A program made the position numbers and the translations under genes. A DNA stretch of 64,000 nt from an uncultured Bacteroidia bacterium (GTDB lineage Bacteria > Bacteroidota > Bacteroidia > Bacteroidales > UBA932), in the NCBI GenBank assembly GCA_902779765.1, contig CACZCQ010000006.1:53215-117214 (forward strand), written 5' to 3'. Under the pieces are notes generated by a model. That model searched no databases and had not been told where the DNA came from. It saw only the letters and a program-made list of their open reading frames with translations. Positions within the stretch are counted from its first letter, which is position 1. The number at the start of each line of letters is the position of its first letter. Of the stretch, positions 8,523-16,665 are shown in pieces.

Positions 8523-9755
8523 TCACAGCCTTATTCCGATGGTCAGATCCAGGTAATCAGCCTTGAATTTGTGGGCCTTTATACAGACGCTCAGGAAGAA
8601 CGGATCGAGCGCCGGTGGATAGTACCTTATGCCGGCCCTTTCATACAGCGGGCCGTGATATCCTCGTATGCCCATATGACGGTATAGATAAAGTCCTTCC
8701 TGTATGTACAGGGCGGCATTTCTGTAGAATATCTCCTGTACGATGCCTACCCCTGCGGAAAATGGTGCGTAACCTTTGGATGCGTTGACCTCTTCTTCCG
8801 TGTAAAGTATGCTGTCTGCCCATCTGAGCCTCTCTGTATTCGAGCACCAGAATCCATCCACGGTCACCCCGGCCCCGAAACGCCCGGACAGCCTGTAGAT
8901 GGCATCCGCGCTCAGGGATGCCATGGGCCATTTCTTAAGCAGGGAATTGGATAATTCTTCTTTGGGTACGGTCTTGACGAGTGCCCTCCATTCTCCTGCG
9001 CAGGCATGAACTCCACCACCGGCGTACAGTTCGAAGGTCCATTTCTTCGCAAAACTTTCTTCTGAAATCCTTGGAGTCTTGAAAACATGTCCTGCCGGAG
9101 GTCTTGCAGACTGGAAACGGTATCTTGCGGCCAGTCCGCCTCCCCAGTAGTTGAGTCCGCCGTTGGGGTAGGACAGGCGTGCGCTGGAATTATGCCTCAC
9201 ATTGATCCGCGCTTCGATGTCGAGCTTCGGGGCGGCCATCCAGGTGAGATGGCCGCCTCCAGCGACGTAAAGGAGGACCGGTGAGCTGAAGAACCAGTTG
9301 CCGCTATTGGTCTGTGTATCATAATAACCTGAGGAATAGGACAATCCCAGGTGTACGTCATAGCCGAATCCCAGATGCCTCGTCCTCAAAAGGTCCCTCG
9401 ACATCTTCCCGTACAGGGAGAACATGTCGGAATAATGCCCCTGGGAGCTCTTGAAAATGACATCGGAGAGGGTGCTGTAAGAGAGGCCGATACCGAAAAC
9501 CGGGAAATTGTATCCGGCGGCATAGCTTCCGTCGTTTATCTTTCCGAGGGTGGAGTAATCAAATTCGACGGTATAAGAATTGAAACCCAGGGAGGTATAG
9601 GTATCCCTGAAAGAGCCGACAGTCATCCTCTCGGCGCCTGCCTTGACGCCCCAAATCCCGTTCCTCTCCTGTGAATAAGCCGTCCACAGACAAGATACAC
9701 CCTGGCATGCGAGGCAAGCCAGGGTGATGATGGTCTTGATACGGTTATTCGCCAT
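8523..9755 (-). CDS. PagL-like acyloxyacyl hydrolase (outer-membrane beta-barrel)
   Basis: 410 residues with an N-terminal signal peptide (about 1-28) and alternating aromatic/polar strands typical of a small beta-barrel. Residues 185-205 contain RHNS followed by YPNGGLNYWG. The His188-x-Ser190 pair plus the downstream PN..G pattern resembles the catalytic H-x-S motif of lipid A 3-O-deacylase PagL. If correct, the protein would remove an acyl chain from lipid A in the outer membrane. It is nearly twice the length of PagL, with extra strands at the C-terminus, so the substrate may differ. Third gene of a TPR-yebC-pagL-like unit, 12 bases after yebC. Confidence 0.6.
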   Translation of the reverse strand: MANNRIKTIITLACLACQGVSCLWTAYSQERNGIWGVKAGAERMTVGSFRDTYTSLGFNSYTVEFDYSTLGKINDGSYAAGYNFPVFGIGLSYSTLSDVIFKSSQGHYSDMFSLYGKMSRDLLRTRHLGFGYDVHLGLSYSSGYYDTQTNSGNWFFSSPVLLYVAGGGHLTWMAAPKLDIEARINVRHNSSARLSYPNGGLNYWGGGLAARYRFQSARPPAGHVFKTPRISEESFAKKWTFELYAGGGVHACAGEWRALVKTVPKEELSNSLLKKWPMASLSADAIYRLSGRFGAGVTVDGFWCSNTERLRWADSILYTEEEVNASKGYAPFSAGVGIVQEIFYRNAALYIQEGLYLYRHMGIRGYHGPLYERAGIRYYPPALDPFFLSVCIKAHKFKADYLDLTIGIRL

Positions 9756-9767
9756 TGCCGGGAGGAA

Positions 9768-10523
9768 CTATTCCTCGGCGGGCTTCATCGTGTTGTAGAC
9801 GGAGGTAACGTCGTCATCGTCCTCGAGAAGGCCGGTGAGCTTGTCCAGGGTCTCCCTCTGCTCGGGGGTGACGTCCTTGAGCTCTACGTTCGGAATCCTT
9901 TCGAAACCTCCGGACACGAGTTCATAGCCGTTGTCCTCGATGAATTTCTGGATGGCACCATAGGAACTGTATGCTCCGTAGATCACGATGTTCCTGGTCA
10001 CGTTGCCGTCCTGATCCTCCTGTTCCTCGGTGAATACCTCGGGATCGTCGTCACAGTCGCAGAGTTCGAGCTGGAGTTCTTCGATGTCGAGCCCTTCCTT
10101 GTCCTTGATACGGAATACGCACTTGTGGTCGAACATGAAGCTCACGCTTCCGCTGGTTCCGAGGGTGCCTCCGCACTTGGTGAAATAACTGCGGACATTG
10201 GCCACGGTCCTGGTGTTGTTGTCGGTAGCAGTCTCGACGAGGAATGCGATTCCGTGAGGGCCGTATCCTTCGTATACGATCTCCTTGAAATCGCCCTGGT
10301 CCTTTTCGAGAGCCTTCTTGATAGCCCTTTCGACATTGTCCTTGGGCATGTTCTCGCTCCTGGCCTCTGCCATGAGGGCCCTGAGCCTGGGGTTGCCGGT
10401 CACGTCAGGTCCGCCCTGCTTGACAGCGATGGTTATCTCCTTCCCGATCTTCGTGAAGGTCTTGGCCATATGGCCCCATCTCTTGAACTTCCTTTCCTTA
10501 CGGAACTCAAATGCTCTTCCCAT
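9768..10523 (-). CDS. yebC: YebC/PmpR family protein
   Basis: 251-residue YebC family member, normal length. The N-terminal helical part carries FTKIGKEI and the conserved MPKDNVERAIKKA, followed by GYGPHG at the start of the second domain and an acidic C-terminal tail. Members have been described as DNA-binding transcriptional regulators and, more recently, as factors that help ribosomes pass polyproline stretches; the sequence cannot decide which. The N-terminus begins MGRAFEF rather than the common MAGHSKW, as seen in Bacteroidetes. Starts two bases after the TPR gene, so co-transcribed. Confidence 0.9.
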   Translation of the reverse strand: MGRAFEFRKERKFKRWGHMAKTFTKIGKEITIAVKQGGPDVTGNPRLRALMAEARSENMPKDNVERAIKKALEKDQGDFKEIVYEGYGPHGIAFLVETATDNNTRTVANVRSYFTKCGGTLGTSGSVSFMFDHKCVFRIKDKEGLDIEELQLELCDCDDDPEVFTEEQEDQDGNVTRNIVIYGAYSSYGAIQKFIEDNGYELVSGGFERIPNVELKDVTPEQRETLDKLTGLLEDDDDVTSVYNTMKPAEE

Positions 10524-10525
10524 GA

Positions 10526-11209
10526 CTACTTGCTGCTTTCGATTCGGGAAATGTACTTGTCGATGTCGTAGCCTTCAATGGACTGGGGATACTGGTCCTT
10601 GATCTTATTGTAATAGGTCAGGGCCTTGTCGGTGTTGCCGAGTTCCTCGCAGACCACACCGGCCTTGAGGAGATAGGTGGCAGCGAAAATATTGTCGGCG
10701 GCGGCTGCAGCCTTGTCGAAGCAACCGAGGGCGTCGTCGTACTTCTCGAGTCCTACATAGGCGTCACCCATGGCGGCGATAGCGCGGGCTTTCAGGATGC
10801 TCTCCTTGCCTTTGTATTTCTTGAGGTAGTTGACAGCCTCCTGGTAGTTTCCGAGCTGGAGCTCGCAGATACCGGCGTAGAAATATACATCCTTCCCGGC
10901 CTTGGCACCGAAGTCGTCGATGATCTGGGAGAAGCCGAGCACATTCCCGTCACCGTTGAGTGCAAGGTCGTATTCTCCTGAACGGAAACTTGCCTCTGCC
11001 GGGAACATCTGGGCTGTAGCCTCCTTTGACTTGGGCTGATAATAGAACTTGTAGAAGGCCACGATCGCGAGTCCGATCACCAGGAGGGCGATAAGGATGC
11101 CGTAAATGGTCTTCTTGTTGTCGCGGAAAAACTGATCGGTCCTGGATATGGTCTCGTTCACTCTCTCCTGACGCTCTTGCTGAGCGACATCTGCTTGTTT
11201 CTTTGCCAT
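10526..11209 (-). CDS. Tetratricopeptide repeat protein with N-terminal membrane anchor
   Basis: 227 residues. A charged cytoplasmic N-terminus (1-32) is followed by one transmembrane helix (about 35-55) and then three to four TPR-like helical pairs (about 90-220), including AIAAMGDAYVGLEKYDDALGC. The topology (short cytoplasmic tail, one helix, extracytoplasmic TPRs) resembles YfgM-type proteins, which work with periplasmic chaperones and secretion; this is by analogy only. Divergent from recF across a 101-base shared promoter region, and first gene of the unit with yebC. Confidence 0.75.
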   Translation of the reverse strand: MAKKQADVAQQERQERVNETISRTDQFFRDNKKTIYGILIALLVIGLAIVAFYKFYYQPKSKEATAQMFPAEASFRSGEYDLALNGDGNVLGFSQIIDDFGAKAGKDVYFYAGICELQLGNYQEAVNYLKKYKGKESILKARAIAAMGDAYVGLEKYDDALGCFDKAAAAADNIFAATYLLKAGVVCEELGNTDKALTYYNKIKDQYPQSIEGYDIDKYISRIESSK

Positions 11210-11246
11210 TTCTATAGTCTTTTTGTCATTATCTTTTTTGAAGTCT

Positions 11247-11292
11247 GCAAAAATAGAAAAAATTGTTTAATCATGCAATATGATTATCTTTG
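11247..11292. promoter_or_regulatory. Overlapping divergent promoters for the TPR gene and recF
   Basis: Plus strand: TTG at 11263-11265, a 19-base spacer and -7 box TATCTTTG at 11285-11292, pointing to recF. Minus strand: TTG read from 11276-11278, a 20-base spacer and -7 box TATTTTTG read from 11248-11255, pointing to the TPR gene. The two promoters interlock, so sigma binding on one side should exclude the other. Confidence 0.6.
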
Positions 11293-11310
11293 TAGACAAG
11301 TAGAACCCTC

Positions 11311-12402
11311 ATGCCGTTCCTATCCAAAATAGTCATCCAGGACTTTCGTAACATCGTTTTCCAGGAGCTGACCTTCTCTCCGAACATCAATTGCATCTCG
11401 GGCAACAACGGTGAGGGGAAGACCAATCTCCTGGATGCCATCTGGTACCTTTCCATGACAAAGAGCGCCTTCGCTTCTTCGGACAGGTTCAATTTCCGCC
11501 ACGGGACGGACTCGTTCACGATAGCGGGAACCTATGATACGGCCCGGTTCTCCGTCCAGGTGGATTCGAAGGGGGAGAAGAAGGTCCGCAGGGATGACAA
11601 ACCCTATTCCAGGATAGCCGAGCATATCGGAACCCTTCCGATCGTAATGGTTTCACCCTCTGATATTTCCCTGGTAAGTGAAAGCGGGGATGACCGCCGC
11701 CGTTTCGTCAATTCGGTCCTCTCCCAGATGGACCGTGAATACCTGTCCGACATGCAGCAGTACAACAGGCTTCTCTTCCAGAGGAACAAGATGCTCAAGG
11801 ACGGGACCTGCGACGAGGCCCTCCTCGGCATATTCGATGAAAGGATGGGCGAGTACGCATCCAGGATATTCAATTCCAGGGAGTCCTTCGTCAGGGACCT
11901 GGAGCCGGTCGTCTCTGATTATTACAAGACACTGTCGGGGGGCAGGGAGGCGGTATCGATCAGTTACCAGTCGGACCTTCACAAGGGGGCACTGTCCGAC
12001 CTCCTCGCTTCATCCCGGGAAAAGGATCTGGCACTCAAATACACTACCGCCGGTGTCCAGAGGGATGATTTCATTTTCAAGATGGACGGGTATCCCATCC
12101 GTCGCTGCGGTTCCCAGGGACAGCAGAAATCGTTCCTGGTCTCACTCAAGTTCGCGCAGTACGAGATCATGAAGCGCAGGTACGGATTCCCTCCGATGAT
12201 GCTGCTCGACGACGTTTTCGACAAATTGGACATGGGGCGTATATCAAACCTGCTCGGGATGGTGGCAGGCAGTGATTTCGGCCAGATATTCATAACTGAC
12301 AGCAATAAGGTAAGGATGGCGGGTATAGTCGACAAACTGACTGCCGACAGGGCTTATTTCGAAGCTGTCGGGGGAGAGTTCAGGGAGGTCCGTGATGCCT
12401 GA
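11311..12402 (+). CDS. recF: DNA replication/repair protein RecF
   Basis: 363-residue SMC-like ATPase that helps load recombinase at gaps. Walker A GNNGEGKTN lies at residues 31-39, the ABC-type signature region (GSQGQQKS) near 268, and Walker B with a D-loop (MLLDDVFDKLD) near 296-307. Length and order match RecF. A strong promoter lies just upstream. dciA starts inside the last codons (11-base overlap), an arrangement that often groups RecF with DUF721/DciA proteins. Confidence 0.95.
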   Translation: MPFLSKIVIQDFRNIVFQELTFSPNINCISGNNGEGKTNLLDAIWYLSMTKSAFASSDRFNFRHGTDSFTIAGTYDTARFSVQVDSKGEKKVRRDDKPYSRIAEHIGTLPIVMVSPSDISLVSESGDDRRRFVNSVLSQMDREYLSDMQQYNRLLFQRNKMLKDGTCDEALLGIFDERMGEYASRIFNSRESFVRDLEPVVSDYYKTLSGGREAVSISYQSDLHKGALSDLLASSREKDLALKYTTAGVQRDDFIFKMDGYPIRRCGSQGQQKSFLVSLKFAQYEIMKRRYGFPPMMLLDDVFDKLDMGRISNLLGMVAGSDFGQIFITDSNKVRMAGIVDKLTADRAYFEAVGGEFREVRDA

Positions 12403-12739
12403 GTACCGTAAGATAAAGGGGACGCCCCGCAAGGAGGCGCTGTCGATGGAAGATATCGTGCCCATGTACATCAAGGCGATGAAGCTTGGCACCGGCATAA
12501 ATATCCAGAGGGTGTTTGCGGCGTGGGATGAGGTGTCCGGAGTCAAGGATTTCACCTTGAGGAAGTTCTACCGTGACGGGAAACTGTATGTAACCCTGTC
12601 TTCCTCGATGGTGCGCAGCCATCTGGAGTTCCAGAAGGAGGCCGTGCTTCAGGCTGTCAATGATTTCCTGAAGAAGGACGGACTCTTTGCGAAGGACTGC
12701 GAAAAGGCGGGATACGTTAAGGAGATAATACTGAAATGA
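12392..12739 (+). CDS. DciA-like DUF721 protein
   Basis: 115-residue DUF721 protein. Family members include DciA, the ancestral loader of the replicative helicase DnaB. The conserved core with GTGINIQRVFAAWDEV and the following beta-rich part (YVTLSSSMVRSHLEF) fit the KH-like DciA fold. Start overlaps recF by 11 bases and the stop overlaps the next ATG (ATGA), so recF-dciA-pdxB is one transcript. Helicase loading in this organism is inferred from the family only. Confidence 0.8.
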   Translation: MMPEYRKIKGTPRKEALSMEDIVPMYIKAMKLGTGINIQRVFAAWDEVSGVKDFTLRKFYRDGKLYVTLSSSMVRSHLEFQKEAVLQAVNDFLKKDGLFAKDCEKAGYVKEIILK

Positions 12740-13791
12740 ATATGGAAGGTTCTCGGATAAAGATAATGGTGGACGATGCCGTCCCCTTCATAAAAGGTGT
12801 TTTCGAACCTTATGCCGAGGTGGCTTACAAGGCAGGCAAGGAGATCTGCCACGACGACCTGATGGATGTTGATGCCATGGTGATCCGGACAAGGACCAGG
12901 TGTGATGCTGCCATGCTCGAAGGAACCCCGGTCAAATTCATCGCTACCGCCACCATCGGTACGGACCACATCGATTTCCCTTATTGCGACCAAAAGGGGA
13001 TCGTGGTCAGGAATGCTGCAGGATGTAACGCCGGAGGCGTGATGAACTATGTGTTCTCCGCCCTTTACGGAGTGGCCTCCAGGCAGGCGATCCGGCTTGA
13101 CGGTGCGAAGCTGGGCATCGTCGGAGTCGGAAATGTGGGAAGCAGGGTTGACCGTGTGGCCGGATATCTCGGGTTCAAGGTCTTGAAGAACGACCCTCCC
13201 AGGATGGCGGCCGAGGGCCCCGAGGGTTTCTGTCCGCTGGACTATCTCCTGCAGAACTCCAATGTGGTTACGATGCATGTCCCGCTGGACGATACCACAA
13301 GGGGGATGTGTGATGACTCTTTCTTTGAGAAGATGAGGCCGGGTGCGATATTCATCAATGCTTCCCGCGGGGAGGTGGTGGACGATGCCGCCCTTAAGAG
13401 AGCCATTCCTAAACTCGGTCCCGTGATTCTCGACACATGGAACAACGAACCCGACATCGACCGCGAACTGATGGACATGGTGGACATCGCGACTCCGCAC
13501 ATCGCCGGTTATTCCTATCAGGGCAAGCAGAACGGAACGGCGGCCTCCGTAAGGTCCCTGGCCCGTTTCTTCGGCTTCGAGAAACTGTATGAGTTTTTCC
13601 CTAAGACGGAAATCCAGGACCTGGAAGCCGTCAAGCTGGACCTGAAAGGAAAACTGCAGGGCGAAATCACTTCCGTCCTGCAGTACAATTATCCGATATT
13701 CACGGATGACTTCATGTTCCGTATGGATCCCGGCAGTTTCGAGAAACTTCGTACCAATTATCAGTACCGCCGGGAATTCTACGTCGATTGA
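12736..13791 (+). CDS. pdxB: 4-phosphoerythronate dehydrogenase
   Basis: 351-residue D-2-hydroxyacid dehydrogenase. It has an NAD-binding motif GIVGVGNVGSRV (about residues 129-140), the catalytic Arg region (INASRGEVVDD) and the His region (ATPHIAGYS) typical of the family. The C-terminal extension after about residue 270 is the PdxB-specific dimerisation region. It oxidises 4-phospho-D-erythronate in the DXP-dependent pyridoxal-phosphate pathway. Start at 12736 overlaps the dciA stop; an ATG at 12742 is equally possible. Ends 15 bases from the convergent GIN-domain gene. Confidence 0.9.
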   Translation: MNMEGSRIKIMVDDAVPFIKGVFEPYAEVAYKAGKEICHDDLMDVDAMVIRTRTRCDAAMLEGTPVKFIATATIGTDHIDFPYCDQKGIVVRNAAGCNAGGVMNYVFSALYGVASRQAIRLDGAKLGIVGVGNVGSRVDRVAGYLGFKVLKNDPPRMAAEGPEGFCPLDYLLQNSNVVTMHVPLDDTTRGMCDDSFFEKMRPGAIFINASRGEVVDDAALKRAIPKLGPVILDTWNNEPDIDRELMDMVDIATPHIAGYSYQGKQNGTAASVRSLARFFGFEKLYEFFPKTEIQDLEAVKLDLKGKLQGEITSVLQYNYPIFTDDFMFRMDPGSFEKLRTNYQYRREFYVD

Positions 13792-13806
13792 CCGGCTGGC
13801 TGGATT

Positions 13807-14553
13807 TTATTCTTCCACTACCTTGCCGTCCTTGCGGTAGGTCATGTCCCCGGAACCTGTCTTCTCCTTGATCTCGACCGTGGCTGCATCCAGCCTGCTG
13901 CAGTCGAGGTCTCCGGATCCGTTCTTGGATATGGTCAGTCCTCCGGTTTTCCCGTCGATGGTGACGTCGCCCGATCCGATGCTGCTGATGGTCATCGTTC
14001 CGGAGTAAATGGTGCCGGATATGTCTCCGGATCCTGACTTGCTCACTGTCACCGCCCCGTTGGCAGTGCATCCTTGTATCATTACATCTCCGGATCCTAT
14101 GGACTGGATTTCAAGGCTGTCGCAGGTGAAAGGAGAGTTAAACGAGAAGTCTCCGCTCCCACTGTGGTCCAGGACGGTGATCCCGGGTGCATAGATGGTC
14201 ACGTACTCGTCGAATCCGAGACCGACCGTGTTTGAATAACTGAGCCTCAATGTCCCGTCAACGTTTTCCACGCGTATGGAATCCCTGGTCGTATGTGTGC
14301 CCCTGACGATAACCTCGGGCTCACCTTCCCTCTGGTAGAAATCGACGTCAATGTGTCCTATGGCTTCCACTTTGGAGAACTCTCCGACATGGTAGATGAG
14401 CGTATCTGACAGGTCGTATACCTTTTCGGAAACCTGTATCCTCTGACGTATTTCTTCCCTGGCCTTGTCACTGATCCTGATGTAGCAGGATGTCGTGCAT
14501 AATCCTGTGGCTGCAAGACTCGCGGCCAGGATAAGTCTGTATATGATTCTCAT
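13807..14553 (-). CDS. GIN-domain (DUF2807) lipoprotein with six GSGD repeats
   Basis: 248 residues with a lipoprotein-like signal ending near Cys23. The body is a repetitive beta structure: GSGD occurs at about residues 132, 153, 174, 193, 212 and 233, spaced 19-21 residues, fitting rungs of a right-handed beta-helix as in Putative auto-transporter adhesin head GIN (DUF2807) proteins. The repeats are visible in DNA as recurring TCTCCGGATCC-like words. Cell-surface or periplasmic location is likely, function unknown. Last gene of the ABC transporter/GntR operon, seven bases after the regulator, so it is probably controlled together with the transporter. Confidence 0.8.
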   Translation of the reverse strand: MRIIYRLILAASLAATGLCTTSCYIRISDKAREEIRQRIQVSEKVYDLSDTLIYHVGEFSKVEAIGHIDVDFYQREGEPEVIVRGTHTTRDSIRVENVDGTLRLSYSNTVGLGFDEYVTIYAPGITVLDHSGSGDFSFNSPFTCDSLEIQSIGSGDVMIQGCTANGAVTVSKSGSGDISGTIYSGTMTISSIGSGDVTIDGKTGGLTISKNGSGDLDCSRLDAATVEIKEKTGSGDMTYRKDGKVVEE

Positions 14554-14559
14554 GGTATA

Positions 14560-14910
14560 TTATTCTTTGTTCGGTTTCAAAAGTTTCTCCGGGTCGAGCC
14601 CGAGAAGTTCTATCTTTTTGAGTACGGCAGGCAATTCATTCTCTATGAATTCTTTCCTGGAGCTTTCAAGTACGATCTCCCTGGAATCAGGAGCGATGAA
14701 ATAACCTATGCCACGCTTATTGTAGATGACGCCTTCGAGGGTTAGTTTCTCGTAGGTCCTCATGACTGTATTCGGATTGACTCCGATGGTCGCACCGTAT
14801 TCCCTTACAGAAGGGATGCGGTCCTCCGGTTTGAGTTCACCGGACAGGATCCTCTCGCAGATTGCGTCCCGGATCTGCAGGTAGATGGCTTTGTTGGGAT
14901 TGAATTCCAT
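14560..14910 (-). CDS. GntR family regulator, YtrA-type
   Basis: 116 residues: an N-terminal winged helix (about 1-75, with AICERILSGELKPEDRIPSV and the recognition part VNPNTVMRTYEKL) and a short helical tail (80-116) without a ligand-binding domain. This short form is the YtrA subfamily, which typically represses a neighbouring ABC transporter operon. It is the third gene of the ATPase-permease-GntR-GIN operon, 11 bases from the permease. The inverted repeat at 16606-16627 upstream of the first gene is the likely binding site. Confidence 0.9.
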   Translation of the reverse strand: MEFNPNKAIYLQIRDAICERILSGELKPEDRIPSVREYGATIGVNPNTVMRTYEKLTLEGVIYNKRGIGYFIAPDSREIVLESSRKEFIENELPAVLKKIELLGLDPEKLLKPNKE

Positions 14911-14920
14911 GATACGAGAA

Positions 14921-15754
14921 TTAATGTTGCAAGTTCTTGACTCTGAACCACGACCAGATGCCGCATCCGATAACTACCACGGCAAGAACCGTGTTCATAC
15001 AGAGGTTGAACCAGAAGTCCAGCCTGTCGGCGTGACCCTTGACCCATAGCTTGAAGCCCTCACCGAAACTCTCGGGTCCGATTGTGGAAACGATGATGCC
15101 AAAGATAATGGACAGTATGATGGACAGGGCAAACAGGACGAGGATTGTCTTGGCCACCTTGCCTTTCTTGAAGATCAATGCACCGAGAAGGAAGACCGAT
15201 ACTGTCTGGAGTACTCCGTTCACCAGGAACCAGAATCCTTTATTTACGAACCAAACCTCTTCGGGATCGTCTATTCCGTTCAGATGGATGTTGGACCAGG
15301 CTGAGAATACCGAGCCGCCGCAACTTTTGTCCAGCAGGCATACCAGGCCGTCGCTGATAAGGTATACCAGGAAGAAGATGACGGGGATCACGATAAGGCT
15401 GATAAGCATCATGGAAGTGAATTTCTCCAACCTTGAAGCGGGCAGTTCGATCCACGCTGATCCTTCCGCCTTGTCAGTCAGGAAACCGTATGCCTTGGAC
15501 GGGAACAGGACCAGGAAGATGGATGCCGCCATAACGAAAACGGAGCTTCTAATGGGGAGCGGCGGTCTTGTGAGAGGGTAGGCTGATGAAACCTGGAAAC
15601 TGTGTCCCACCATGGAGAAGAACAAGAATACCAGGTAGAAGATTATGGGAAGCAGGGCAAATACTGCGAGGAAAACCCTCTGGTCGTTCCACCTGGACTT
15701 GAGATCGTAGGCGAAGTATCTGCCGAAACGTTTGATATTGAATGTGTTGTTCAT
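14921..15754 (-). CDS. ABC transporter permease (ABC-2-like)
   Basis: 277-residue membrane protein with about six hydrophobic segments (near 30-50, 70-90, 108-135, 165-190, 200-225, 245-270). No enzymatic motif is visible. Twelve bases downstream of the ATPase gene, so it is the membrane half of the same transporter. Together with a YtrA-type regulator this is likely an export-type or stress-sensing ABC system; the substrate is not indicated. Confidence 0.8.
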   Translation of the reverse strand: MNNTFNIKRFGRYFAYDLKSRWNDQRVFLAVFALLPIIFYLVFLFFSMVGHSFQVSSAYPLTRPPLPIRSSVFVMAASIFLVLFPSKAYGFLTDKAEGSAWIELPASRLEKFTSMMLISLIVIPVIFFLVYLISDGLVCLLDKSCGGSVFSAWSNIHLNGIDDPEEVWFVNKGFWFLVNGVLQTVSVFLLGALIFKKGKVAKTILVLFALSIILSIIFGIIVSTIGPESFGEGFKLWVKGHADRLDFWFNLCMNTVLAVVVIGCGIWSWFRVKNLQH

Positions 15755-15766
15755 GATCTGTCCTCC

Positions 15767-16597
15767 TTATTCGTTTTTGAACATATCCTTGACCAGTGCC
15801 TTGTGGGTATGGACGGCATTGAACAGGGCCTCGATGTTGACCTTGCTGTCTTCTCCGTCGGTGTTGGGGCAGACCTGCAGGAAGCCGCCGGGCAGCATCT
15901 CGCGGTACAGGGCATCTTCGCGGACGACCGTGCCGTAGTCGAAGAACAGCTTGGATGTGATGGCCTCGACCGTGGCGTTTAGAAGCACGTCCTGCTTGTC
16001 CAAGATGATGATGGGGTCGATGATGTTCTCCAGGTCACGGACCTGATGGGTGGAAATGACTATAGTCGAATCTTCCGGTGTGTATTTCATGATGGCCGAC
16101 CTGAACTGTGACTTCGAAGGGATGTCGAGTCCGTTGGTAGGCTCATCCATGAAGAGATACTTGCAACCGGTGGCGAGAGCGAAAGAGATGTAGCTTTTCT
16201 TGAGCTGGCCGGCTGACATCTGGTTCATCTTCTTAGACGGATCGGTCTCGAATTCCTTCATGATATCGAGGAATTTGGAATGGTCGTACAGCGGCCAGAA
16301 ACGACCCCTTTCCTTCGCGAGAGCCTCGGCCTTTACATTGACCGGCGCTACTTCGTCGGGAAGGTAGTATTGTTTCTCAAGCAGGGAAGGGGTCCTGTCG
16401 AAAGGATTCTCCCCATCTGTCCTGATTGTGCCGGAACCGACCTTCTTGAGGCCGCAGAGCAGGGTGAGAAGGGTGGTCTTGCCGACCCCGTTCTCTCCCA
16501 GAAGGCCGTAGATACGCCCTTCTTCAAGGTTCGTGGTGATGCTTTTCAGAACAGGTGTCTTGCCGTAACTGAAAGCGAGGTCTCTGATTTCAATCAT
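15767..16597 (-). CDS. ABC transporter ATP-binding protein
   Basis: 276-residue ATPase with Walker A GLLGENGVGKTT (about 32-43), Q-loop, a variant signature (MSAGQLKKSYI near 133-143), Walker B (YLFMDEPTNG near 157-166) and a switch His. The C-terminal about 60 residues after the ATPase core are a family-typical tail. First gene of the operon with permease, GntR regulator and GIN lipoprotein. A canonical promoter and a palindrome overlapping the predicted transcription start lie immediately upstream. Confidence 0.9.
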   Translation of the reverse strand: MIEIRDLAFSYGKTPVLKSITTNLEEGRIYGLLGENGVGKTTLLTLLCGLKKVGSGTIRTDGENPFDRTPSLLEKQYYLPDEVAPVNVKAEALAKERGRFWPLYDHSKFLDIMKEFETDPSKKMNQMSAGQLKKSYISFALATGCKYLFMDEPTNGLDIPSKSQFRSAIMKYTPEDSTIVISTHQVRDLENIIDPIIILDKQDVLLNATVEAITSKLFFDYGTVVREDALYREMLPGGFLQVCPNTDGEDSKVNIEALFNAVHTHKALVKDMFKNE

Positions 16598-16605
16598 ATA
16601 TTTTA

Positions 16606-16627
16606 GTGTATTAGTTTAATAGTACAC
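16606..16627. promoter_or_regulatory. Inverted-repeat operator, probable GntR/YtrA-type binding site
   Basis: Half sites GTGTATTA (16606-16613) and TAGTACAC (16620-16627) form an inverted repeat with one mismatch and a six-base spacer GTTTAA. It lies between the -7 box (16630-16637) and the ATG at 16597, over the expected transcription start. A bound repressor would block initiation. Assignment to the GntR protein of the same operon is an inference. Confidence 0.6.
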
Positions 16628-16629
16628 CG

Positions 16630-16660
16630 CAAATATACGAAGGATTTTATTATGTGCAAA
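16630..16660 (-). promoter_or_regulatory. Promoter of the ABC transporter/GntR operon
   Basis: Minus strand -7 box TATATTTG (16630-16637) and -33 TTTG (16657-16660) with a 19-base spacer, matching the Bacteroidetes consensus. Confidence 0.6.
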
Positions 16661-16665
16661 TTTTT

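Noticed and set aside
12649-13500. Minus-strand ORF of 283 codons opposite dciA/pdxB
   Set aside because: Shadow frame of pdxB. His-rich composition comes from reversed codons.
13900-14180. Regular DNA words (CCGGATCC) suggesting a repeat array or CRISPR
   Set aside because: They encode the periodic GSGD turns of a beta-helix in frame. Spacing and spacers are protein-coding.
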